Notes under the pieces: model-generated
What the model was told of the DNA's origin: nothing
The model's input: the letters and a program-made list of their open reading frames with translations, nothing else
Databases searched by the model: none
Assembly: GCA_023375785.1 (NCBI GenBank)
Contig: SZWC01008638.1
Coordinates: 84,032 to 108,355, forward strand
Origin: Penium margaritaceum
Lineage: Eukaryota > Streptophyta > Zygnematophyceae > Desmidiales > Peniaceae
Length of the DNA: 24,324 nucleotides
Reading direction: 5' to 3'
Shown here: positions 7,749-17,176 of the stretch, piece after piece
Layout of the letters: each line of letters begins with the position of its first letter
Position numbering within the stretch: position 1 is the stretch's first letter
Translations under genes and position numbers: made by a program

Positions 7749-7893
7749 TGACGTCACTGGTGATGTCACTACTGATGTCAACACCAATGTATACATAAAC
7801 ATCTATAACAGCAACCCTATTGATAACGTAGTAGCAGCTGCTGGCGTCAGCCACCCTAGGTTGACGACACTACTGACATCACTGATGACATCA
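7749..7893. promoter_or_regulatory. TGACGTCA-like palindrome cluster upstream of A2 gag
   Basis: TGACGTCA at 7749-7756, TGATGTCA at 7761-7768 and 7773-7780, and TGACATCA at 7874-7881 and 7886-7893. This is a dense run of bZIP-type cores ending about 40 bp before the gag ATG. Function is inferred only from the motif and its recurrence in A1 and A3. Confidence 0.45.
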
Positions 7894-7931
7894 GCACCAC
7901 ACCGGAAAAAAGGGAACAAGGAGGAGAAACC

Positions 7932-9607
7932 ATGGCAGAGAACGAAGAGGGTTCCTCCTCTGATCGAGGACCCCCCTCCCTGTAATAGCTGTAGCAGTTG
8001 GACCAGGAACAGCAGCAGCTGCCGTCACTACAACAGCAACAGGAGTGACAGAAGTAGCAGCAGTAATAGCAGCAGCAACAGCAACACCAATAGCAGGAGC
8101 AATAGCAGCTGCAACAATAGTAGTAGCAGCCACGACATCAGCAGCAGTAGTAGCAATAGCAAGAGTCGCAGTAGTAGTAGCATCATCAACCACAACAGCA
8201 GTAGTAACAGACACAACAACAGCAGCCAAAGTAGCAGAAAATGTAACAGCAACAACACCAACACCATGCAGGCTTTGTCGTAGGTCATGTTGGCATGACA
8301 AATCCGCTTGTAGCTTTGTGCCAGCAGCTTGCAACGCTGACAGAGCAGCAAGCGGCACTGCAGTTGGTGACACCGCCTGTAGTAGCAACAGTAGTAGTCG
8401 TTGCAGTTGCAACAGCAACAGCCACCGTAGCAGCAAGAGCAACGTCACCAAGCACCTTTTGTTCCACGCAGGTACGCGAGCTCTATGGTCTCCTATGCCA
8501 CGTAGTTCCTGGCACAACAACACATCCAGCACCAACAGTAGACGGTGACGTCAATCCTCGACCCTACTCTGGGTGCCGGCCGTAGGCCAAAGGACTTCGA
8601 AATCCCGCTGCCGCCGCTTCGGGCTGACGACCAGTTCTGAAGCTGGGAGTTCAGCTTCCAAATCTGAGCACAAGACGAGGACTTGTGGCCATACCATGTC
8701 CTACCCGTTGACTCTCCTAGGCATACAAGGTGTATGACATTGGTCATACAGTGCAAGCCCTTGTACCTGTGGGCCCTCCATCTGCACGCCTCGCCCTCGA
8801 ACCCTTCCTCGGTGACCCCACCACTGGCGCTCTCCCTGACTCGGCAGCGGCGTGGCACAAACTTACGCGCATTCATCGCTTGTCTAGTGACGCCGAGACC
8901 AGCCGCCTGATCTAGGAGTTCAACTCCCTCCGTTTGGAGGAGACCGAGACGACCACCTCCTATTGGCAGCGTGCAGAGGACATCCTGCACCGCCTTGGAA
9001 ACGGCATGCCACCCCCTCTCTTTGCGCTCCTGACCATCAAGCAGGGCGCCACGGAACCCTTCTCTGACGTCTTTGTCCACTACTCCCAAGAATTACTCAT
9101 CGCAATGGCTTCCCAGGGTACTCTCATGCCCTGGGCATACAAGCTCTTCCTCCGCATCGAAGAGGCTTGCATGGAGTAACACATCCATCGCACACAATCC
9201 CTGACCTCTCATGCCGTCGCCTCTCTGGCCATTGCCGCCCCAGCAACGACAGCGTCTTTCAGCGCCACCTCCTCTGGCAAGAAGAAGCGCAAGGGCAAGA
9301 AGGGCAAGGGCCCTCAGTAGTAGTTTAGCGGATCCGGCGGCACCACCCTTGTTTGCCACAACTGTGGCCAGTCAGGACACGAGTGGTATACGTGTCCGCG
9401 CCTAATTGACAAGGCTTGCATCATTACACCGTGCATCACCAGCTTGAGCATGGCCTTGCCAACACTGTCGTGACCGTCGCTGCTCCTACTTCACTTGTAC
9501 CACTCGCAACGGTTCCACCGCAGTATCTTCCGCGGCCGTCCGCGTCTACTCCTCCGTCACCGGCGCCCTCCTCCTCCTTCTTGGACTCCGGCACCATTAC
9601 ACTGTAG
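7932..9607 (+). pseudogene. Copia Gag with decayed polyglutamine region (A2)
   Basis: The ATG at 7932 begins MAENEEGSSSDRGPPSL, then a CAG/CAA/TAG/TAA tract to about 8250, then MTNPLVALCQQLATLTEQQAAL at 8295, matching A1. Two compensating frameshifts lie between about 8400 and 8720. The capsid-like region resumes as YDIGHTVQALVPVGPP (from 8730). EETETTTSYWQRAEDIL is intact. The zinc knuckle CHNCGQSGHEWYTC is intact at 9354-9395. Nonsense codons include TAG for the Trp of the RLLWEFNS motif (8913-8915), TAA after EEACME, and two TAG codons in place of the glutamines before the knuckle. Not functional. Confidence 0.85.
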
Positions 9608-9639
9608 TCGGTCTACTCGGTCTGACCCTCCACTCGCGA

Positions 9640-10445
9640 GCATCAGCTAGAGCAATTCATCGCACTTAAGCTCGGCCTTCCTAGCCCTCCTCCCCAGGGA
9701 AGTGTGAGCTCCACAGTTTCTAGTTCCTCCCTACCTTGCATGACAGAGTTTGTGTTGCAATCCTGTCCCAAATCTTTGTCCACACCATCCTCTGCCATGC
9801 CTTTCCCACCCGCTCCTCTTTGTGATAAAATTGCCTGGCTAGATGATTGGCAGTCCCGGTTTGTACCTCCGTCCGCCGCGTCCGCGTCGCCCGCCCATTG
9901 CCATGTGACTGTCAGCATCCTCGCCACACCGGTCTAGGATCTGTCTGAGACAAAATCATCAACTCCGGGGCCACACATCTCATGACGGCCTTGCGTGAGG
10001 CCTGCAGTTTCCTTTGTCCCGTCACCGATGTCACCAGGGCTCGAACGGGTTCTGGTCAGGTGTCACCCGCTCGTGATGTCAGTTTCGTTCATTTCCGTGG
10101 TCCTGCTGGTGATGTCTTCATGAGTGATGTTCTTTTCGTCCCTAGCCTTGAGCTCAGCCTCTTGTCTGTCATTGCCCTTGATCGCATGAGCATGGACGAT
10201 ATGCATTCACGTGTGTGGGCACTATGTTGTTGCGTCCGTTAGGTCGTGTCGTTTTGCATGCCACCGCCCGTTGCAACTTGTGGCACGTATCGCGCCTGTT
10301 CGCTTCTACCTCCGTCCCCTTCGCATCGGCTGACACTAGCCACCTATTTGTGACCAGCACACTGTTTCCGAAGTACACGCGTCTCCTGCATCGCCGCCTC
10401 TATCATGTTCACTCTAACGATGTTGATAGCATGCTTCGTACGTAG
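9640..10445 (+). pseudogene. Copia protease and GAG-pre-integrase region (A2)
   Basis: The linker QLEQFIALKLGLP (from about 9648) leads to the protease motif, here INSGATH instead of IDSGATH: the catalytic Asp codon is AAC at 9961-9963, a G-to-A change that should abolish activity. A frame slip sits just before it. VLFVPSLELSLLSVIALD (about 10129-10185) is the usual conserved copia block after the protease. A further frameshift near 10210 leads into LLHRRLYHVHSNDVDSML (to 10442), the histidine-containing GAG-pre-integrase zinc-binding region, followed by TAG at 10443. Confidence 0.82.
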
Positions 10446-10520
10446 CTAGCTGCGGGCCTTGACCCAGCCTCCTTTCCTCTGCCGTGTCCCACCAAGTGCA
10501 TTGATTACGCTCAAGAGAAG

Positions 10521-11339
10521 ATGAACCATTCCACCTACCCCCTCTCTACCTCTCGAGCGATTGCCCCACTCACCTTGGTTCACTCTGATGTCATGGGTCC
10601 TCTCCCCACAGAGTCAATTGGCGAGCACGATCGTTACATCCTGACACTTACGGACGATTATTCTTGCTTTCACTGGGTCTTCTCCCTTTGGCAAAAGAGC
10701 GACGTCGCTCCCACCATTTGGGACAGGCTTGTCCATGCTAAACGAGAGTGTGGTCGTCCCCTCCACCGCTTCCGTTCTGATCGCAAGGGTGAGTTTCTGG
10801 GGGAGACCACACGCTTCCTCGCCTCCAGTGGTGTCCATTATGAGACGTCGGTGCCTTACACGCCGGCGGAGAACGGCATTTCTGAACGATGGAACGGCAC
10901 CATGGCTGACGCCGTCCGTACCATGCGGGTCAAATCTGGCATCCCTGACGGCTTCTACTTCGAGGCCATGACCTACATGACGTGGGTTTGGAACTGGAGT
11001 CCCCACGGACCCATTCCCTGTTAGTCCACACCATACCAACACTGGTGTGGACAGGGAGTCGACCTCCATCCAGCCCGGGTCTAGGGCGACGTAGCCATCG
11101 TGTGGATGCCTACCCCACACCAGGGTGGAAATCTAGAGCCTAATGGCCGTCCCTACACCTTCCTTGGTGTCTCGCGTCATTCAACGGCATGGCGTTTTGA
11201 GGATCCCACCCAGCACTACATCGTCGAGTCCCGGAACGCCCTCCTCTTTGAGGACCTATTTCCCAGCGATCTCGTTCGCTCTTGCTCGTTGATGTTCCTC
11301 CTATCGCGTGTGGGAGTAGTGGGTCCTTCCTATGTCTAA
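10521..11339 (+). pseudogene. Copia integrase (A2)
   Basis: Integrase joins the element cDNA to the host chromosome. The core frame (10521-11024) begins after the zinc-binding region and keeps the catalytic triad: Asp in LVHSDVMGPLP (10587-10589), Asp in RSDRKGEFLG (10779-10781) and Glu in ENGISERWN (10884-10886), with copia-type spacing. MTYMTWVWNWSPHGP follows, then TAG at 11022 and a short degraded stretch. YTFLGVSRHSTAWRFEDP...YIVESRNALLFED (11150-11260) is the conserved C-terminal integrase segment. The core looks catalytically plausible but lies in a broken polyprotein. Confidence 0.88.
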
Positions 11340-11402
11340 ACGCATCCAAGTGTTCCATGATATGCGCCCGCAAGTCTGTCTGTGACGGCTGCCCCGTCCG
11401 TA

Positions 11403-11726
11403 TCCACCAGCCCCTTAGGAGCCGCTGCCCCATCTGTGTCCGACAGCCCCTCAGAGTCCGCTGCCTTGTCTGTGCCCATCAGCCCCTCAGGGCCGGCTGC
11501 CCCGTCCATGTCCGCCAGGCCCATAGGGCCTGCTGCCCCATCTATGTCCGACAACCTTTCAAATCCAACTGCCTCGTTCGTGCCCGCCAACCCCTCTCGG
11601 CCGGGTGCCCCGTCCGTGTTCACCAGCCCCTTAGGGCCGGCTGCCCCGTCCGTGTCCACCAGCCCCTCAGTATCGGCAGCCCTTTCCTTGTCTGCCAGCC
11701 CCTCAAGCTGGCTACCGCGTCCGTAT
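11403..11726 (+). repeat. 36-nt (12-residue) tandem repeat in the A2 integrase-RT linker
   Basis: Nine consecutive 36-nt units (11403, 11439, 11475 and so on) encode 12-residue Ser/Pro/Ala-rich repeats of the type STSPLGPAAPSV. A partial unit precedes them. The reading frame is kept throughout (11382-11876). The region is a likely disordered spacer between integrase and reverse transcriptase. Confidence 0.9.
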
Positions 11727-11872
11727 CGACGTGCTACACATGTGGTCTTGGGGGGAGCCTTACATCTAGGCCGACAGTATGCACTCAGGCGGCCTCCTAA
11801 CGTCCTCTCCCGCCATGACCCCCTGTCATCCCGCGAGGCTCCTTACCTCATGTCAGTCCCAGTTCCACAGTC

Positions 11873-12705
11873 GTGAGTGGGGACCCTGGTACCAAGGCTC
11901 TTGACTTGGCCACACTGTCAGTCATCACTGACCTACATCCCCGGTCAGCTTTGGGCTATGCCTTGCTCCATCAGGAGCACTGGCATGCCGTTGCGGCCAC
12001 ACTCACATGGATGCCACCAGGACCGCGGGACACGCACGCCCTCATTGTATACCCTAAGGAGCGACCAGAGGACCTAGCCACCCTACATGAGGCTCAGATG
12101 TCTCTCGAGGCCGCTCACTGGGAGGCTGCATGCGCCGACGAGCTTGTTGCCAGTCTACAACATCACGTCTATGAGCTCGTCGACCCCCCCCCCCAATGGC
12201 CGTAAGGCCATCGGTGCCAAGTGGATTCTCTGACAAAAGTGGAAGCCACACGGGTTCTTGGACAAGTACAAGGCCCGTCTCACAGCCAAGGGGTTTGCTC
12301 CGGTCCCTGGGATCAACTATGACAAGATCTTCACCCCGGTCGGCCGGTTTTCTACCAGTCGGGCATTATTCAGCTTGGTTGCCCAGCACTGGTGGGAACT
12401 GCATAAGATGGATGTGACCAACGCCTTTCTTTATGGCCCACTGGAGGGCAAGCAGCTCTAGATGGTGCAGCCTCCAGGCTTTGACGATGGGCCCGGCAAG
12501 GTCTGGAAGTTGCGGAAGGCCCTCTATGGCTTGAAGCAGTCACTGCGCTGATAGAACCAGGAGATCAGTCACACGCTTCTCAGCGGCGGCCTCCTTCGCA
12601 GCTCTGCCCACCCCGCGTTGTTCATCAGTCCGTGAGGTCAGACCCTCCTCGCTGTCCTGGTATATGTCAACGACCTGCTCATTGCATCGCCGGATGCAGC
12701 TGGCA
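11873..12705 (+). pseudogene. Copia reverse transcriptase, 3' truncated (A2)
   Basis: Reverse transcriptase copies the element RNA into DNA. The N-terminal part (EAQMSLEAAHWEAACADEL...HVYELVDPP) runs to an 11-C run at 12184-12194, where the frame shifts. It resumes as NGRKAIGAKWIL, then LDKYKARLTAKGFAPVPGINYD and HKMDVTNAFLYG with the first catalytic Asp, then MVQPPGFDDGPGKVWKLRKALYGLKQS. Stops occur at WIL(TGA), KQL(TAG), SLR(TGA TAG) and ISP(TGA). The catalytic YVDD box reads YVND (12663-12674), a GAC-to-AAC change of the first Asp. The sequence ends shortly after (LLIASPDAAG) at the hAT terminus. Confidence 0.88.
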
Positions 12706-12789
12706 CAGTGTTGACCTTGGGCCATCGGACATGGACGCCCATCGATTCCCATCGATACATCGATGGACCTGTCTCCAGGGACATCGATG

Positions 12790-13269
12790 TAAGTGCACAT
12801 ATAAGAGCCTAAAGTGGCCACCAAAGCCTAGAAAGTAGTAGTCAAGAACACCAAAAAATATATAAAAAGGCACACTTTCACAAAAAACAGTTTCAGCCTA
12901 TGTGTTCCACCTTTTTTCCTACGCTATCATTTTATTCTCTGTCACTTTAAGCATGCCAATTCTGTCCTCCCTTCGTCATAATTTGCAATACTGCCTGCCT
13001 TTGCACAGAACGCACCTTAAGACAGCTTGCACAGTATTGCACAAAGCTGTTTTTGCACCATTATCAATGACCTATTGTTGCTTGCATTGCATTGCACAGC
13101 CACCATTATCAATAACCAACATTTTCTACTTAGCTTGTACTACGTTAGACACAACAGAGAGGGCCAAACATTCCATCAGTATAGTGGAAGGGAGCGGGGA
13201 AGGAAAATGAAGGCAATGTATTTCTTGGTATTTGAAAACATCATGGTCATTTTGCAGTTGCTGCTACGT
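12790..13269. other. hAT 3' untranslated/subterminal region
   Basis: An AT-richer stretch downstream of the transposase stop, with A-runs and a TATATAAAAAGG word on the plus strand near 12853. No coding sequence recognised. Confidence 0.5.
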
Positions 13270-13980
13270 CTACTTCTTCGTAGCCTGCTTGCACTTTGCA
13301 GCCTTGCTTGCTACAGCACTTACTACTGCTGCAGAGCGTTTGACTGCTACTGCTTTAGTTGCTGCAGTTGGTGCTTTTCCTCTTCCTGCAGGAGTACTGG
13401 CAGGGCCAACCCTGGATGCTCCAGTGGATGCCCTTCTGCGTGTTGGTGATGTTGCAACATCTATCACATCTGCACCTGATCTTGGTGTTTCACCAGCTAC
13501 ACTGGCAGTTGCATCTCCCTCCTGACCCTCCTCTCCTTCCTGTCCACCTTCATCCCTTTCTCCTGCTCTCTCATCTGCCTTGTCTGCTGCATTAGCCTCC
13601 TTCTCTCCTCCCTCACCTTGCTCACTTTCAGCACCCTTATCCAGGTTCTCCTCTCCCTCACCCTGGTCCTCCTCATTGCCCGTCCCCTGTTCCCCAGGAG
13701 CATTCTTAGCTGTTGGCTTCTCTTGTTCACGGACACGGACAGGCCGTGCATGTGGAAGTCCTGGCATGTCAGTCATGACACGAACCGACGCCATCACTTC
13801 CACAACATCATCTTCTACCTCTGCTGCCTCTTCCTCCTCATCTTCGCCCTCCTTGTCATCACTCTCCATGTCTGCCCCCGGCTCACTGAGAACCCCCTCT
13901 TCTTCCACGATGTCACCATCATCCTCACTTCCATCTGCTTCTCCTTCTTCTGCCTCTTCTGTTGCTTCTGCTTCTGCTGC
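13270..13980 (-). other. Acidic low-complexity tail of the hAT transposase
   Basis: Downstream of the hAT dimerisation motif, about 230 further codons are rich in Glu, Asp, Gly and Ala (stretches such as EGEDEEEEAAEVEDD and EQGEGGEKEANAADKADE). They end in a Lys/Arg-rich segment that could be a nuclear localisation signal. hAT transposases normally end soon after the dimerisation domain. The tail has no stop codon over its whole length, although five stops lie upstream. Confidence 0.7.
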
Positions 13981-16167
13981 TACTGCTGCCGCAAGCCCCC
14001 CTGCTGCCTTTCTTCCAATGGGCCCATACTGCTTCCATAGTCACACGTTGCACCGTACCAGTAGCTCCAGTGTCTCCACTTTCAGCGTGTTGCGCCTGGC
14101 GGTGTGGATGAGCTCGTGCATGGAAAAGACACATTCGCATTCAGATGATGAGCATGGCTGTGACAACACCTTCAAAGCAAGATCCCTCATCACAAGTAGG
14201 TGGCACATGTAATTGACATGCCACTCCACCATAGACATTGTACCACACTGCATCTTGGCAACTGGAGTGATCACCTTTGCATTCCACCGAGGAGTGACCA
14301 TAGGGTCGCTCACCACCATTGTTTGCGCCTTCTGGACAGCCCCTATTTCCTTCATCACCTGGTCCTACTTGTCATCTGGAACCAAGGCCTCAACCACTGC
14401 TTGCCAAGCCGCTACAGTGTTGCTGTCCTTAGAGAGGTCATTGCCGAAATGCTCTGGGTGGAGCCGGCGAGCTGCAGCATACAAGGGACAGGACATGTCC
14501 CTCAACCAACGGGTCTCCAACCTGCCCAGCACAAAGTTCACATGACCCTCCGCCACCCTTCTCAACTTCCTGCCCTTTTTCACAGACAGCGACTTCAGCT
14601 GCTCAGCACAATCCAGCAACCCCTCATAGATCTCACCAGCACCCCCACCGGGCTTGTCAGCAACCCTGAGTACGACAGTCAGTGGCTGTAGTAGCTCCTT
14701 CAGTTGATGCACCTGCAGCCAGAAGACCCTTCTCCTGATGAAATGTCTCACCTCTCACTTCCTTGAACGAAATGAAGCATCCCTGTGAGAACCAATCGTC
14801 TTCCAAACATCCAAGCCCACGAATGTCTCAAGCTCATCCGGCAGCTCCAGTAGTCTCTCCACCATGGAGAAAACCGAGGCAAAGAGGTTGTCACAGCGCA
14901 CTTTCAACACCTTCCCTCTCGTCCTCTCCTTCAGCCACGTCCGGGGCATAGCATTGTTCCTGAAAAAGGCCACAATCTTCTCACACCGCCCAATCACACT
15001 TGACCCCCAAGCAGACTTGCCCACATCCTTCATGATTAGGTCGATGTTGTGAGCACAGAATCCCTGGAAAAACAGTCAAGGAAACTTCACCCTCAGATCA
15101 GCAAAAGCTTTCTTGTTCATAGAAGCGTTGTCGCAGATGACAAAAACTACCTTGTCCTCCCCAACAATGTCAATTGCAGCCTCAATCATGCTTGCAACAT
15201 GGTCTGCGTCTCTGGTTAGTCCACTTACATCGCGGAAAAAGAGGTGGACAGAACCCATGGCGTTGAGAGCCATGGCATTATAGATCAGTCTGACCTGACG
15301 GTCAGACCACTCATCCACAGTTAGACTGCAGCCATATGTGCTCCAACCCTGCTTCAGAGGAGCATCCAGCTCCTCCAATTCCTTGTCAAGTTTTGGAAGC
15401 AGGACATCCACTACGGTGGACCTAGCAGGCAGCCAAAAAGCAGCGGTGGTCTTCTTTGCATTTTTCACAACCTCCATGAGCACAGCCTCACGGCAAAAAG
15501 GGATGGGTTGGGCAGCAATGGCCATCAGCTTGACAATGCTAAGCTGACAGCGCTCATTGTTTGACCAGTCGGAGTGCTGTACCATGGTTGTCTGCCGGAA
15601 GGAGGCCACTTTGTTGATGTCAAACAAGGGAACCTCACCCTCTAGCGTTGTTGTTGCCGGCTGCCTCTACTGCTGCTCCCCATTCGCTACTTCTTCGTCA
15701 CTGTCTGGCTCCAGAGTTAAGCCACCCACCGCTGCCTGCTCCCCTTGCTGTTGCTTCTCCCAGAGTTTGATCCACTGCACCGCCTTGTCTTTTGTGCCCC
15801 ACTCCTTCCCCTCTCCCTTGTACAAACTGAAGTTGACCGGCTGCCAGCTAGCGGGGGGCGGGCAGCACTCCAAACCAAGGACATCTCGGCATAGGGGCGG
15901 GGGATGCGGGCACTTGCCGACGTTGGGGTTGTTGCCTGCAAAGTGACCGCGGATGCGGTCACATGTCCCACTGCCTTTCTTCCCACATGAGCCGCAACGC
16001 CAGCCTGGATTCTTGGCTTCTGTGGGACACGGCTCAATGTGCTTGCTGAGCTCTTTGGTGAGGAAATCACCACTGAGTGGTTTCTTCTTTGGTGGGTTCC
16101 ACCTTGCCGCATCGAACTGGCTTGATGCTGCAGAGACATTGGCGGAGCTCCCTGCCTGAAAGCCCAT
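13270..16167 (-). pseudogene. hAT transposase (BED-like finger, DUF659, hAT dimerisation domain)
   Basis: Cut-and-paste transposase. The ATG at 16165-16167 is chosen because an in-frame TAA lies just upstream (16201-16203). One frame runs 965 codons to 13270 with no frameshift but five nonsense codons: TAG 15667-15669 (codon 167), TGA 15076-15078 (364), TGA 14755-14757 (471), TAG 14365-14367 (601) and TGA 14041-14043 (709). A BED-like zinc finger has C58, C61, H75 and C86. A DUF659 region (about 275-362) carries TVDEWSD (D285) and VICDNAS (D346), likely catalytic acids of the RNase-H fold, followed by FCAHNIDLIMKDV. The C-terminal hAT motif SSSECECVFSMHELIHTARRN (about 673-693) precedes an unusual acidic tail of about 250 residues. 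Family assignment is secure; activity is unlikely. Confidence 0.9.
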
Positions 16168-16705
16168 GCTGGACGGCCTCAACAGTTGGCCGGCGATGGC
16201 TTACTGTTGAGGCCGACATCGAAGAGAGAGAAGGCGTGTGAGTGCCTCCTCTCTGTAGCACTCTCCATTCGAACCAACCGTCGCCGCGACGGGGACGGGG
16301 GTCAGGTCGAATCAACAAGGGGGTCGGTTTGACACGACCCTTAAATCGAAGGTTTGGATCGAATGGATCGAAACCGTCGATCCTGCAGTGCATCCCACGG
16401 CTACGATATCGTAGGAGGAGGATATTGAATTGTCATGAGGTAATGCATGTAGCCATGAAAGCAGAATACATACTGACTTGTTGCCAGGTTGGAAAAATGC
16501 ATGGTGGTGATTGGGACGTAGCATATCTCCTAGCCTCTGGACAACATGGATGTTGATGTGCTTTGCCATGTGCAGATGCCACATGGCATGCCCAGTAGGT
16601 TGATTCAGGCCTACTATGCCACATGGCAAGTACACATGTTGAGAACCATACAGTTGTATGAAGATATGAAAAGGTAACATTTTACAAAAAAATGGCCAAG
16701 AGTCG
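16168..16705 (-). promoter_or_regulatory. Region upstream of the hAT transposase, presumed promoter and 5' UTR
   Basis: No gene recognised. It contains a 6-bp-stem palindrome CCGTCG/CGACGG (16278-16292) and a 9-bp hairpin TGCCATGTG/CACATGGCA (16564-16572 with 16580-16588). The right arm of that hairpin recurs at 16620-16628. No clear TATA box was placed. Confidence 0.4.
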
Positions 16706-16867
16706 AACTCATGGTCATTGGGATTTTCCGGTAAATCAGGGGTCCACTGGTGTCTGAGGGCCCGCTGGGTCAGATTAGAGTGTGCACTGGGTTCCCATCT
16801 GCATCGATGTGACATCGATGCGGATCGATGTCCCGATGTCGATGGAGGGGCCCTCCATCGAACACCG

Positions 16868-17176
16868 AGGACAACTATGTCATGCGCGGCCTTCAGGCGG
16901 CGTACATGTAGCGGATTTCCAAGAGTGACACACGGCCGGGGCATGGTGCGACCACGATCGCAACAGACGCATCCGTTTCACTTAGCGGCTTAGTGATATG
17001 GACCCTCGGGATAAAATGATCGTGGAGCTTCATTAGATGCTAGCACTTTGTTCTCAAGGAGGTGCCATTATGTTGTCACAACCGATTGGTCCCGAGATAG
17101 CTTGTCTTACGACCTGTGTTGCCCGTGATGATGCTTGTGGTGGAGCTCAGTTGGCTTGCGATGAGGATGGAGTTGA
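16868..17176. other. Unassigned stretch between hAT and the B1 protease
   Basis: No domain recognised. It may be the 3' part of the B1 Gag, because the protease frame begins just after it and is closed by a TGA at 17174. No zinc knuckle was found. It does not read convincingly as a continuation of the A2 reverse transcriptase, so the hAT element is not simply nested in A2. Confidence 0.4.

Larger units (their letters stand above)
6617..7931 (+). other. 5' leader of A2
   Basis: It contains a hairpin at 6705-6733, a degenerate second hairpin near 6793-6816, an AGC-rich tract (about 6900-7240), palindromic words (7247-7310), an A-rich stretch leading into the conserved A-run/C-run block (7349-7368), a further CAG/TAG-rich stretch (7430-7735) and TGACGTCA-like palindromes (7749-7893). 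No protein recognised. Confidence 0.75.
5748..12705 (+). mobile_element. Ty1/copia family A element, copy A2 (3' end lost)
   Basis: Order: LTR, primer site, leader, gag, protease, integrase, repeat linker, reverse transcriptase. This is the canonical copia order, with integrase before reverse transcriptase. It stops within reverse transcriptase at about 12705, where the hAT terminus begins; RNase H, polypurine tract and 3' LTR are absent. Many nonsense codons, frameshifts and catalytic substitutions mark it as dead. Confidence 0.9.
12706..16867 (-). mobile_element. hAT-superfamily DNA transposon
   Basis: About 4.16 kb carrying a DUF659/hAT transposase on the minus strand. The left end (CAGTGTT from 12706) and the reverse complement of the right end (CGGTGTTCGA from 16867) align as degenerate inverted repeats of about 60 bp. 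Both share GGGCC and several CATCGAT words: 12740, 12750, 12758 and 12782 on the left; 16802, 16813 and the inverted ATCGATG at 16824 on the right. The 8-bp flanks (agctggca and aggacaac) do not match, so no target-site duplication is seen. The ends are therefore approximate. Confidence 0.75.

Noticed and set aside
13580-14212. Ser-rich plus-strand open frame opposite the hAT transposase tail
   Set aside because: It is the antisense shadow of the Glu/Asp-rich tail (GAG/GAA read as CTC/TTC-type codons).
16312-16944. Open frame of 210 codons on the minus strand upstream of the hAT transposase
   Set aside because: No recognisable domain. It crosses the inverted terminal repeat and has an unconvincing composition.
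16868-16985. Continuation of the A2 reverse transcriptase after the hAT insertion (GLQAAYM resembles a short RT stretch)
   Set aside because: The match is only a few residues, stops follow, and the expected MKDLG...FLG motif is not found.
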